Below are positions 9,331 to 18,804 of a stretch of DNA of 21,740 bases, piece by piece (positions within the stretch are counted from its first letter, which is position 1; every line of letters begins with the position of its first letter). Below the pieces are notes generated by a model. It ran no database searches and was not told the DNA's origin. It saw only the letters and a list, made by a program, of their open reading frames with translations. The stretch is from Podaxis mareebaensis (taxonomy: Eukaryota; Basidiomycota; Agaricomycetes; Agaricales; Agaricaceae). The DNA lies in assembly GCA_018524725.1 (NCBI GenBank), contig JAEUWP010000099.1, positions 1 through 21,740 of the forward strand. Reading direction: 5' to 3'. The position numbers were made by a program, and so were the translations under genes.

Positions 9331-10063
9331 TGTTATGGACTTCACTTTGTGTCCATTAAACTCTTGGAGCCTTGGTTACAACCTGGATTCTGTGGATCAT
9401 ATTCAGTTTAACCTTTCTCCTTTTCTGTCAGACCTTTCTCCTTGCAAATGCTTTTATCTGTCCTTGTCCTTTCTGTCATTTTCCTTACCAGATCTCCTTA
9501 TCTGATTATCTCATGTTTTTCTGTTTATCCATGGCTTTTCCCTTTACCCTTGATTATCTCTTGCTTATCTTGGTTTTTTCTGTTATCTGATGTTTCACTT
9601 CCACCCCTGTCCTATTGGATGTCTGGATGCTTTGCAGACAGACTCCTTATTCTAGTATCTTCACTGTGGTTATCAGTTCACATGTTTCTTGTATTCTCCT
9701 TTGAGTAGTTACTATTGTTTCTCACTTAACTACTACTCTCTGGACTTTATCCTGACTGCTAGTATATAAGTAGGATCACTACTGTTTGTAGTCCTCAGTC
9801 AGAATATCAACTTAGTTCTTTCTCCTCTCTCCTGCTTGTCCATCACAAGTCCACTCCTTGGTCTGGGCTTGTCCTGTCTTCATCTAATCTCTATCCACTT
9901 GTCCACTCAAGCCCATAGTTGGTCAAGTGGTTGGTCAAGTGAGGCCACCACGGTATCAGAGGGGCACAACACATAAGTTGAAGCCAAGGCCTCAACCCCA
10001 TGTCTGTGCACATCTGCCCTTGGCCACCCATGGTCTGCCCCCATCTGGAGTCAGTTCTTAACA
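9331..10063 (+). repeat. 5' LTR of element C
   Basis: 733 bp, TGTTATGG...TTCTTAACA, with a TATA box TATATAA at 9763-9769. A tRNA-iMet-like motif, GGTATCAGAGG (9952-9962), lies inside the LTR about 100 bp before its end. It differs from the right copy by a 12-bp tandem duplication (TTGGTCAAGTGG unit near 9919-9942), about ten single substitutions and 13 paired TG/CA differences. Only one CpG (9951) survives. Confidence 0.85.
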
Positions 10064-10106
10064 GTATATTCTGACTCAGACCTCTGGTATCATTCCAAAA
10101 ATTTTT

Positions 10107-10382
10107 ATGCCATCTATGACACATAATGCTGCACAAGCTCAAGGAATCACCATTCCAGAACCTGTTCTCCCCCACACAAATTGTGAATTCTCTTTGACTC
10201 CCACTCCATATCAATCTTCTTCCACCATGTCTTCTACTATGGTTACTGCCAAGTCTAGAACTCAAATCCAAACTTCTGCTGGGTATTCACAAGGAAGTTC
10301 TGGTGGCCCTCCAGACCCTGGAGATGAGGGTGGTGGTGGTGGCAATGATCCTGGTGAGGACAATGATGAAAATCAAGAGCAA
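10107..10382 (+). pseudogene. Gag N-terminal remnant of element C
   Basis: The ATG at 10107 opens a frame of about 92 codons that is Ser/Thr/Pro-rich and then acidic and Gly-rich (GGPPDPGDEGGGGG, NDPGEDNDENQEQ). Such a PPDP-(D/E)GG-rich stretch is typical of the N-terminal region of agaricomycete Ty3/gypsy Gag ahead of the capsid domain. The frame then runs into the 5' end of LINE D at about 10383 and no capsid is present. A possible primer-binding motif TGGTATCA (10086-10093) sits 22 bases past the LTR, further than usual. Confidence 0.6.
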
Positions 10383-11084
10383 CCTTCCTTTCTCAGTAAC
10401 CACTACATATGTCTCAGTGGCCAGGTTATTCATAGTACAAGGAATACACTTTTCAGTCCTAATTCATTATGAAAGATACCAAGGAGTCTAGCAGCCTCTT
10501 TGGTAGTCTAAAGAAAGCTGCCCCAAGTGTCAAATCTCTCTGCCTCAGTTGACATTGCTCTAGCACTAGTGTAGCACCCAACCCTACTCTTCCTTGAGAG
10601 GCCTCTGTTGGTCTCTTCAATGATTTCCAAGTATCTGAAGGCTTCCTAAGAAAGCCTCCCTCCCCTTCTCCATCCATTGGAGCTAAATGCTCCTACTCAA
10701 CTGACCAATCCCTCTCCAACCACCTTGAAAAGTGCCTTCCTTTCTCAGTAACTACCACTATCATTTCAGTGGCACAGTTATTTGTAGTACAAGGAATACA
10801 CTTTTCAGTCCTAATTCACTATGAAAGATACCAAGGAGTCTAGTAGCCTCTTTGGTAGTCTAAAGAAAGCCACCCCAAGTGTTAAATCCCTCCACCTCAG
10901 TCACTGTTGCTCTAGCACTAGCATAGCACCCAACCCCACTCTACCTCGAGAGGCCTCTGTCAGCCTTTTCAATGACTTTCAAGTGTCTGAAGACTTCCTT
11001 TGAAAGCCCCCTTCCCCTTCTCCATCCATTGGAGCTAAATGATCCTATTCAACTGATCAGTCCCTCTCCAACTGCCTTGAAAAG
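10383..11084 (+). repeat. Tandem duplication (352 bp) of the LINE 5' end
   Basis: Copy 1 is about 10383-10734 and copy 2 about 10735-11084. Both start CCTTCCTTTCTCAG and end CCTTGAAAAG. Each holds a short 5' UTR (about 86 bp) and the first ~88 codons of ORF1: ATG at 10469 and at 10821, both reading MKDTKESSSLFGSLKK. Many differences between copies are TG/CA pairs or a TG against a retained CG (for example near 10595 and 10947), again pointing to CpG decay after duplication. Confidence 0.85.
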
Positions 11085-13418
11085 AGCATGAAGTTCAAGG
11101 AGGATGACAACACAGCCTCTGTATCATCTGCAGAGGAAAACGATGAACAAGAAGGGTCTCAAGGCCTCTCTACCCCCTGCTCAGTCCATCCATCCATTGC
11201 GCCGGGTCACAAAGACATCAACCTATCCCCTGAGATTGCCCCTTCTTCCCACAGGATTCTCTCACCAGCTCAGGCCATTGCCACCTCATATGGCTATGTA
11301 CCCCCAATGCCTGGTGCAGCCTGGGATGAATCCCAGCCCTCAGACCCCCTCCCTGCCCTCCCAACTTTCACTCCCATTTCCCCCCCAGCTGATGCCCAGC
11401 CTCAAAGCAAAGACCCTTTGTCCCACAGAACAGATTGGTCAGCAATCCGTTCCACCCTATGTGACACTTTCAGTGACATTGATGTCACTTCCACTCAAGA
11501 TCCTAAAGTGCTCAGTCTTCTTACAGTGCTTCTCTCCTTCTCCTCTAGCTGGCTATCATCATGGGCTAACAATGGAGGAGATCTTTCTTCATTTGAGGGT
11601 ACTTCTTCCCTTGTTCACCTAATGCAGACCATCACTCACTCTGAGCAACTCTGCAATAAATCAGTCCCCTATAACAATCACACTATACACTTTTATAATA
11701 CCATCTCTATATAATTTTCCCCTACTCACACCCTATCTCCCATCCCCACCCCCATGTCAACCAGCTACCATCAAGAACATCAGGCTGAAAAAGCACTGGC
11801 AGTGTCCTCCCTGTCCCCCAAAGACACCTCTGGGTCTCTTTAGGGCTCTTCTCCTCTTCCCATTCCTGACACCTCTGGGATACTCCAGGGCTCAGACTTG
11901 CAACTTGAAAGGGACACTGTTTGAGCAATCACCCTCTCGCACCTCCTGCCTATCAATCCTACTAAGCCAGGTGAGTTGTCATCCTCTATCGTTGACACTG
12001 ACATGCTCCCTCCCCCTCCTGCCCAACCCACTATCCCTGCTGCTCCTGATCCATCCAGTCAGGAAAAGGCTAACCCTAACCTCAGCTCCTGGTCCACAGT
12101 CACTCGTAGATGGGCGCCTCGCAAAGTGGTAGCTGCCCCTACTCAGTGTAAGCCTATTGTGGCCCCTGCCTTCCCCCCTAAGGATTCCCTTCCCCCTCCC
12201 CATCCCTCCCCCCCTTCCTCTACCCCACCTCCCATCAATAGAGCAACCAAGCCTCAGTACAGGTCTGGTGTGCCTTCCCCCTCAACTCAGAGGTTGTCCT
12301 ACTCTAAGGCAGCTTCTCAATCTCCTCTCAAAGTGGACAAGCTGCAGAAATATGCAGCTCTCCAAAACCAATTCCCTTCTATGTTGCCAGTTGACATTAT
12401 CAACTTCTTACACAACTCAGGAGACATCAAATCTCCTGGCCCCAAATCCACCTCCTCTTCCCCTCACTCCTCTCAACCTAAGGCCACCCAAGGCCTGTCC
12501 CACAGGAATGTTGTTGTTCCCTTCAATGACACATTCACCCACCTTATGATCACCTTGTTGGACCTCATCATCTGGTGCTGCAACAATGAGTTGTATCAGA
12601 AGAACCTTCCTCTTCGAGTCGAGTCAGCAAAGAAGAATGAATGAACACTCTGGCTCAATACAAGCTCTGTCACTTCAGAGGCAGAGCTCAATGCTATAAA
12701 GAAGGGCATCACTGACTCTAACAGGTCAGCTTTTGCCTCTCCAGACATCAGGAATGCTGTCAACCCCTCACTTCCAATGTCTAAATCATTCATCAAACTC
12801 ACCAACCTCCCATACTTCAGAGAGGATGGTACCCCACATACTGCCAATGACATTAAACCCATCATCAATGCTTCTCCATAAGCAGACATCGTCAATCATC
12901 TTGCTGGAAAACCCCATTTCTGCCAAGTCTCTCCACATTCTGACTTGGCTATTCTATTCTTTGACCTGTGGGATTCCCAAACCACATCATGGGCCAAACT
13001 CTATATTAACCACACCATTCTATTTGAGAACAGAGTGTGCACTTTCAGAGGTGCCAGCATGTGAGTTGCTAGCCCTCTCTGTAACTGCTGCTGGAGGTGG
13101 GGACATGCCACCCACAACTGCCAAGCTTGCAATCCAAGATGTGCCATCTGTGGAGACCCACATCACACCAACAACCACCACCATGATGGGTACTGCTGTC
13201 ATGGCAAACCTGGCCCTAATCCTCGTCCCCCTACCCCTGCTAATGTCATGGAGTGCCCTCATGTGACTTCATTCAATTGCTTGTCATGTGGTTCTAAAGA
13301 CTATCATGTCAATAGTGATAAATGCCCATTCTTCTGTCATTGTTATGACAAAGAATGGATCATCAATAAACTCAAGGAGATGAAGATGGAAAAGGCGAAG
13401 GCTGATTTCAATGCATGA
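10821..13418 (+). pseudogene. LINE ORF1 (nucleic-acid-binding, CCHC zinc knuckles), multiple stops
   Basis: One frame runs from ATG 10821 (or ATG 11088) to TGA 13416-13418, about 866 codons, with internal stops at 11001, 11040, 11712, 11841, 11922, 12642, 12879 and 13062. The N-terminal two thirds are Ser/Pro-rich and basic, with SWSTVTRRWAPRKV near 12090. The C-terminus has CNCCWRWGHATHNC (CX2CX4HX4C), then CAICGDPHHTNNHH, then CLSCGSKDYHVNSDKC, and a Lys-rich end. ORF1 proteins of this kind bind the element's own RNA. The start at 10821 is chosen because the same start is duplicated with the 5' end and the frame is continuous with the knuckle region. Five of the eight stops are TGA. Confidence 0.8.
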
Positions 13419-13440
13419 GCTGTCAATGTCTGAACACAAT

Positions 13441-14168
13441 ATGTCTAACATTGCTTCTTCATTATCTAATATCTCGATTTGCTTGTTCAATGTTCAAAAG
13501 AACTGGAATACCTTTTAAACTCCCCTTTACTTAAACATGTTCACATATTATGCTTACAAGAACCTGCATTCAGGTTCATCTGCAATGTTCCATCCACATT
13601 GGCCTCTGAAGGAGATCTGATGGAAGGACCACCTATCCATAAAGATTGGCTACTACTTCATGACCAATCTATTCTCAAACCTTGTGTCATTACTTATGTT
13701 TGCAATTCCATATGATCTCTCAATCCTGTAATCCACCTGAACATCATATTGCCACCAGACTTCCAAATATTTTCGCTCTCTATCCCTAGTAAACAATACT
13801 TTCTTAATTGTTACTTTGAAACAAATGATTCTTTGTCTATCGATTACCTAGAATCATGTATCCACTCTTTTCCTAGCAACATTCACTATGCAGGGGGCAA
13901 CTTTAACATGAGGTCTCCCAAATGGGATCACAATGCACCCTATCATCTGGCACATGCAGACCTGCTATGTGACATCATGGACACGATCAGACTTACCAGA
14001 TCCACCCCAATCCAATACTCCCCCACTCACTTTCCTGATGATCCTAACAAATCTGCAACAGTGATCGATCTCATTTTCACAGTCTCTCCACCAGATCTCC
14101 CTGCCCCTACCCATTCATATCAACATGATTGGTGATCCTGATCCAATCATGTTCCCCTCTTCACACAG
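13441..14168 (+). pseudogene. LINE ORF2 part 1: AP-type endonuclease, catalytic residues lost
   Basis: ATG 13441 opens a short frame containing ICLFNVQKNWN, the LN-type start motif. A frameshift near 13490 moves it to the next frame, which carries LCLQEPAF (catalytic Glu kept, about 13549-13572), YAGGNFNMRSPKWD (13887-13928), SATVIDLIF and SNHVPLF (14142-14162). The usual family motifs are GGDFN and SDH. Here both aspartates read Asn, so target nicking should be abolished. Stops lie at 13713, 14133 and 14139. In an active LINE this domain nicks target DNA to prime reverse transcription and is fused to the RT that follows. Confidence 0.8.
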
Positions 14169-14173
14169 TAGTT

Positions 14174-14713
14174 TTGTTCTTTTCAGACTATCTAGTTAAT
14201 CATTTCACTAAATATTCTTGGAACAATGAATCCTCCCCTCCCTTCCCCACTTCTGTAGGTGTTGGACAAGGATCTGTGTTATCCCCTATTTTAACTGCTC
14301 TATATCTCTCCCCGTTCATTCATAAATTTTCAAATGATGCTCAGTGTAAATTACTCTCTTTTGTTGATGATGGCCTCATTATCATTCAATCTGACCCTTT
14401 TCACACTAACTGTAAACTACTTGCTTCTGTATACCTCAGTTGTGAACAATTACTAACCTCCATGGGCCTCACTCTTGAACACAACAAGACAGAGGCTTTC
14501 CATTTTTCCAACCACCCTTGGGCAGAACCTGACCCTCACATTATTGTCAATCATCCCACAGATGGTTGCCTCACCTTTATTCCCAAGCATCACCTTAGAT
14601 ACTTGGGTTTCTACTTTGACCAGGTGCTTTCTTTCAAGGAACACATCCAGTACTATTCTACCAAGGCACTGTCCACAGTCAAATGCATGTGCCTTCTCGG
14701 CAACTCTATCCGA
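14174..14713 (+). pseudogene. LINE ORF2 part 2: reverse transcriptase palm, N-terminal part deleted
   Basis: In this frame are SVGVGQGSVLSPILTALYLS (14252-14311, RT motif B region), SFVDDG (14357-14374, the catalytic YxDD-type box kept as FVDD), GLTLEHNKTEAFHFS and HHLRYLGFYFDQ, ending at LLGNSIR. The endonuclease motif SNHVPLF lies only about 90 bp before the start of motif B sequence. The fingers and the motif A region with the first catalytic Asp are therefore missing, by an internal deletion near 14165-14195 that also changes frame. The reading stops exactly where the inserted LTR begins and resumes after it. Confidence 0.85.
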
Positions 14714-16128
14714 TGACACGCCCCAAATGAAAATAGGGGCGAATCTAGACATTTTCAGCTGTTTAAACTGTGAAAATAACATAGTAAATTAAGCAGACCC
14801 TCCCCAGTTACTGAACAAGGAAAAGAACATACCTAAAATAGAAGTAGCTACTCCACTACAACAGAGTGAGCCCAAGGTCAACCAGAGGAGCTGGCAAGAC
14901 TGGTTATCTAGTACTCCAGACTTACATCTGTGAACCAGAGGGACGCTTCCTATGCAGGAAAACTGTACTGCATTGATTTCCCAAGTTCAGAAGCCAAGTT
15001 CAGTCTATTCTCAGAATAGCAGTCTTAATCTAGAGTCTATAATCTGCTCTGTGTGCATTATTGATACAGTAGCTATACTAGCTGCTTATCAGACTACAGC
15101 TAGGATGTCTCTACCCTAAAGAAAAGATAGGAAAGCCCCAGGGCACCGGATGGCAGCGAGGTAGCTACTGCTTGGAGAAATCCTGGAGCACAATAATTCA
15201 CATGTCTGAATGCACCAGAATGACCAGTTAGCTCTACAAGATAAAGAAAAACACATGGAACGGAGCTGGAATAACTCTTTACCAAGGAAAAACCTCAGTC
15301 ACTTGGTAGCTACATTGGTCCAGACCTCTGAGATAAAGAAACCATGTGGTAGATGATGAAGATCACCCATAAAAATCGATTATCTGAGCCCAGACCAGCT
15401 AACCATGTGGTCTTGGAGCCCACAGACAAGATATCCCTGAGCTTTAAGGCTCAAACTTATTCCAGAAATATTTATCCAGTTTCCATATGGTCCCAAGCAT
15501 TCTAGAAACCATGTAACATGTGATTTTGTACCTTCCTAGTTTGTATCTCGTCTACAATATATAAACCCCCCAGGCATGAGCTGGACAGGCAAGGAACCTG
15601 CTCCCAGTAGTGCATAAGGGATTGACTACTCAATTTTAAGTGCTAAGTGAGAGTTTAAGTGTTTCTTTGGTCATAGACCAATAAAAGATGAATCTAAAGA
15701 CACCTAAGACTTCAGAAAAGACAAAGACACTTATAAAGAAAAAGACTTCTCAGCTATCCACACTCTGCTAGCGAGGTAGCTACTTATGTTGAACTGACCA
15801 CCTGGTGCTAAGAGAGCATTTCGAGTCAGCTGTTCTAAAGAAAAAGAGTAGTCTAGTTCAGTTCAAGTTAGTTTAAGTCAGTTAGTCTTAGAGTTTTAGA
15901 GTTCTTCTCTGATAACACTGTGTGTAAAGGGCACTGCTGTTATAGAGACCTTTATTCTGAGCTTGTGATTGTTTAGAACACTTCACTGAGCTCTATTTCG
16001 CTTTCACATAACACCAACCTCCTCTATTTTCTGTTCATTGTCCCCCAGAACTCATCTGAGGACAGTAGTAGCTACTAAGCTGCATTTTGTCATTTTTGTA
16101 ACTACTACCTTTATTTCTACCCTCTACA
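14714..16128 (+). repeat. Solo-LTR-like insertion inside the LINE RT
   Basis: The LINE protein is interrupted between LLGNSIR (to 14713) and GLSPLHKHLLYRSC (from 16133). The inserted 1,415 bp begin TGACACGCCCC and end CTCTACA, and are flanked by CCGA (14710-14713) and CTGA (16129-16132), a 4-bp duplication with one C/T mismatch. It contains a TATA box TATATAA at 15558-15564, no long ORF and a 15-bp internal direct repeat AGCGAGGTAGCTACT (15155-15169, 15770-15784). It keeps more CpG than the LINE around it, consistent with a later insertion. An LTR left after recombination is the simplest reading. A nonautonomous LTR-like element is possible. Confidence 0.65.
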
Positions 16129-16132
16129 CTGA

Positions 16133-17617
16133 GGCCTCTCCCCCCTACACAAACACCTTCTTTATAGGTCTTGTGTAGTTCCTATTGCCATATACAGATT
16201 CCGCTTATGGTTCAATCACAATAGCCAATACAAAGGCCTCATCAAACAACTCCAACAAATGCAATGGTCTGCAGCCTTATGGATCACCAGCACATTTTGC
16301 ACAACACCCATGGGCAGGGTTGAGGCCATTGCTGGACTTATCCCTATCCAACTTCACCTGTTCAAACTTGCTAAATGTTGTTCACTTCATTTCCAAACCC
16401 TTCCCCTCTCCCATCCACTCAAAATCCTCACACATGACATTGACCCCCTTGCCATGTACTCTACCAAAACTCAGTCCACAGTGTTAGATTTCATGTCTGA
16501 CACCCAACTTGTCTCAGACCAGTTCAACTGTCTTCATCCAAGCACCAAGCCAGGTCAGCATCTAGTCGACCACTTTGACTCTCAAATACACTTTCATCAA
16601 TGCCCCACCCCCATTGATAATAATATAAAAGCTCGATATATACAGTCTCTAAATGTAGCTAGGGATTCTTCCTTTTCTTCTCCAGTTTCATTAGTTGTAT
16701 CTTCTGATGGTTCTGTTCCCCTCAATCCATGACTATCTGCCACCTCTGCATATTTAGTCTTTAACTCTTCCGCTTCCGATATCCTCTCCTCTTCTGTTTG
16801 CCCCTGTGGGGAAGTCATTTCTTCTGATTCCAAATCATATGCCATCCATCTCAGTCTCTTTTCCTCAATCTCTCTCGCTATCTCTCATAGTGTTTCTTCT
16901 ATCTATTTTTTCACTGATTCTATTTCTTCTGCTAAACTCCTCTTTAACTATGGCCCCCACAGTGCTCACAAGGACACTATAGCAGTCATTCCTCTTCTCA
17001 GAGAGTGGTTGTCCTCCTCCCCCCTCAACAATATCCATTTCTGGTCAGTCCCTTCCTCTGAAAAATGGTCGGTACACTTCCAAGTGCATAACCTCGCCAA
17101 GTCACTGCATATCCCCAACAATCCACAGTTCCCCATCCACACCTCTCTGGGTTACATTTGCAACCATTACACCACCAAATGTCTCACCCTCTGGAGACAA
17201 AAAATGAACATTCCCAAATACTGAGGCCATAACTGGCTTCCCCTTAACAACCCTGCGGACCAACCTCTGGAACCTAAATACACCAATGGCAGCACCTGGC
17301 TCTCATCTGGACTTGGTGCCAACCCCAACCTTTGTGTGTGCTTCACCTGCTGTGTAACCAACCATGCACCTATTGGCACCTTCAGACAGTGCTTCTTCCC
17401 AGGGCACTACATCACCTCCTGCCCATGCAGCGAGGAACTTGAAACCTGGGATCACATCATCCACCATTGTCCCCTTTACCATCAGCCTTACAGTATTCAC
17501 ATGAATATCTTCTGGCTTATCGAGTTTCTCTGCAAAAACCTGGCAGCCTTTTCATTCGCTGACCAGATACAAGGACCCATCACTTTTGAGGACTACAACA
17601 CTCGACAGCTCACTTGA
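16133..17617 (+). pseudogene. LINE ORF2 part 3: RT thumb, RNase H and C-terminal zinc motif
   Basis: The RT resumes in the same frame as part 2 with GLSPLHKHLLYRSCVVPIA, then MQWSAALWITS and IAGLIPIQLHL. An RNase H domain follows: SSDGSVPLNP (about 16700-16731), FTDSISSAKLLF (about 16909-16944), and FWSVPSSEKWSVHFQVH. The tail has TNHAPIGTFR and CPCSEELETWDHIIHHC (about 17420-17470). Only two in-frame TGA stops (16730 and 17222) break about 490 codons before the final TGA at 17615. RNase H removes the RNA template during second-strand synthesis in this LINE group. The frame is in better condition than ORF1. Confidence 0.85.
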
Positions 17618-17961
17618 TGAGAGAGACTGGCCTTACACGGCACTCCAGATGTTCACTGAAAAGGGTCTTCTTCTCTTTTCTCTCTCTCTCTCTTATATTC
17701 GCTTGCCTCTTGCTAGCTCCATCTTTCCCCTCCCATTTCTTTTTCATCTCTTTTCTCTCTATATGTCTGAATAGCTGTACTCTCTATCTCGTGTTGGTTG
17801 TCTCTCACTAGCTCCCTCACTCCCCTTCCTCATTCATCTTCCTTTTCCTTTCTCTTTCTTTTTCTTTCTCTTGTCTGTAGGTTTCGGTTCTTGGGACTGC
17901 TATTGTGCACCCATTTGTAGTAGCTAGTCTATTGCAATAAATGTTGATAAAAAAAAAAAAA
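17618..17961 (+). other. LINE 3' UTR, pyrimidine-rich, with A13 tail
   Basis: After the ORF2 stop comes a CT-rich stretch with (CT)n and (CTTT)n-like runs (about 17670-17880). It is followed by AATAAA (17937-17942) and an A13 run at 17949-17961. This is a normal 3' end for a poly(A)-type LINE. Confidence 0.7.
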
Positions 17962-18065
17962 GTTGAGAAATGAAGTTTGTTTTCTGAAGGTGCCCTTTTT
18001 GTATCTGGTGGAGAGAGTTGAGGGCAGGTGTCTGGTCCAGACTTGGGCCTTGGAGGCTTGGCCCT

Positions 18066-18075
18066 AAGGGGGGAA
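18066..18075 (+). other. Polypurine tract of element C
   Basis: AAGGGGGGAA ends three bases before the TGTTATGG start of the right LTR, the expected position for the plus-strand primer. Confidence 0.7.
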
Positions 18076-18078
18076 TAC

Positions 18079-18799
18079 TGTTATGGACTTCACTTCATGT
18101 CCATTAAACCCTTGGAGCCTTGGTTACAACCTGGATTCTGTGGATCATATTCAGTTTAACCTTTCTCCTTTTCTGTCAGACCTTTCTCCTTGCAAATACT
18201 TTTATCTGTCCTTGTCCTTTCCATCACTTTCCTTATCAGATCTCCTTATCTGATTATCTTGTGTTTTTCCATTTATCTGTGGCTGTTCCCTTTACCCTTG
18301 ATTATCTCTTGCTTATCTTGGTTTTTTCTGTTATCTGATGTTTCACTTCCACCCCTGTCCTATTGGATGTCTGGATGCTTTGCAGACAGACTCCTTATTC
18401 TAGTATCTTCACTGTGGTTATCAGTTCACATGTTTCTTGTATTCTCCTTTGAGTAGTTACTATTGTTTCTCACTTAACTACTACTCTCTGGACTTTATCC
18501 TGACTGCTAGTATATAAGTAGGATCACTACTGTTTGTAGTCCTCAGTCAGAATATCAACTTGGTTCTTTCTCCTCTCTCCTGCTTGTCCATTACAAGTCT
18601 GCTCCTTGGTCCAGGCTTGTCCTGTCTTCATCTGATCTCTGTCCACTCATCCACTTGAGCCCATAGTTGGTCAAGTGAGGCCACCATGGTATCAGAGGGG
18701 CACAACACATAAGTTGAAGCCAAGGCCTCAACCCTGTGTCCATGCACATCTGCCCTTGGCCACCCATGGTCTGCCCCTGTCCAGAGTCAGTTCTTAACA
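18079..18799 (+). repeat. 3' LTR of element C
   Basis: 721 bp, collinear with 9331-10063, with the same TGTTA...TAACA ends and a TATA box at 18511-18517. No CpG is seen. At the site of the single CpG kept in the left LTR (9951) this copy has TG. The tRNA-iMet-like motif TGGTATCAGAGG (18687-18698) is inside the LTR. Confidence 0.85.
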
Positions 18800-18804
18800 G
18801 AGTT
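18800..18804 (+). repeat. Target-site duplication, right copy (GAGTT)
   Basis: Matches 9326-9330 exactly and directly abuts the TAACA end of the right LTR. Confidence 0.7.

Larger units (their letters stand above)
10383..17961 (+). mobile_element. LINE D: non-LTR retrotransposon with RNase H (Tad/I-like), decayed
   Basis: Order: duplicated 5' end, ORF1 with CCHC zinc knuckles, an AP-type endonuclease, RT, RNase H, a C-terminal zinc motif, a pyrimidine-rich 3' UTR and an A13 tail (17949-17961). This is the layout of RNase-H-bearing LINEs common in basidiomycetes. A possible imperfect target duplication is AAATCAAG (10370-10377) against AAATGAAG (17968-17975), but the second copy lies six bases past the tail. 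Both ORFs contain stops, the RT N-terminal part is missing, and a probable solo LTR interrupts the RT. Confidence 0.85.
9331..18799 (+). mobile_element. Element C: LTR retrotransposon with its interior largely replaced by a LINE
   Basis: Two direct LTRs (9331-10063 and 18079-18799) with TGTTA...TAACA ends, a 5-bp GAGTT duplication and a polypurine tract before the right LTR define an element of about 9.5 kb. Of its own interior only about 320 bp of gag (10064-10382) and about 115 bp before the right LTR (17962-18078) remain. The rest is LINE D. Pol is absent, so the copy cannot move on its own. LTR divergence is modest and dominated by CpG decay. Confidence 0.8.

Noticed and set aside
9372..9708. 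Hydrophobic, membrane-like small ORFs, repeated at 18120-18456
   Set aside because: They lie inside the LTRs of element C, in pyrimidine-rich U3 sequence. T-rich DNA gives Leu/Phe-rich translations without being a gene.
17670..17880. Pyrimidine-rich tract as a promoter or replication origin
   Set aside because: It lies between the LINE ORF2 stop and the poly(A) tail, so a 3' UTR explains it.
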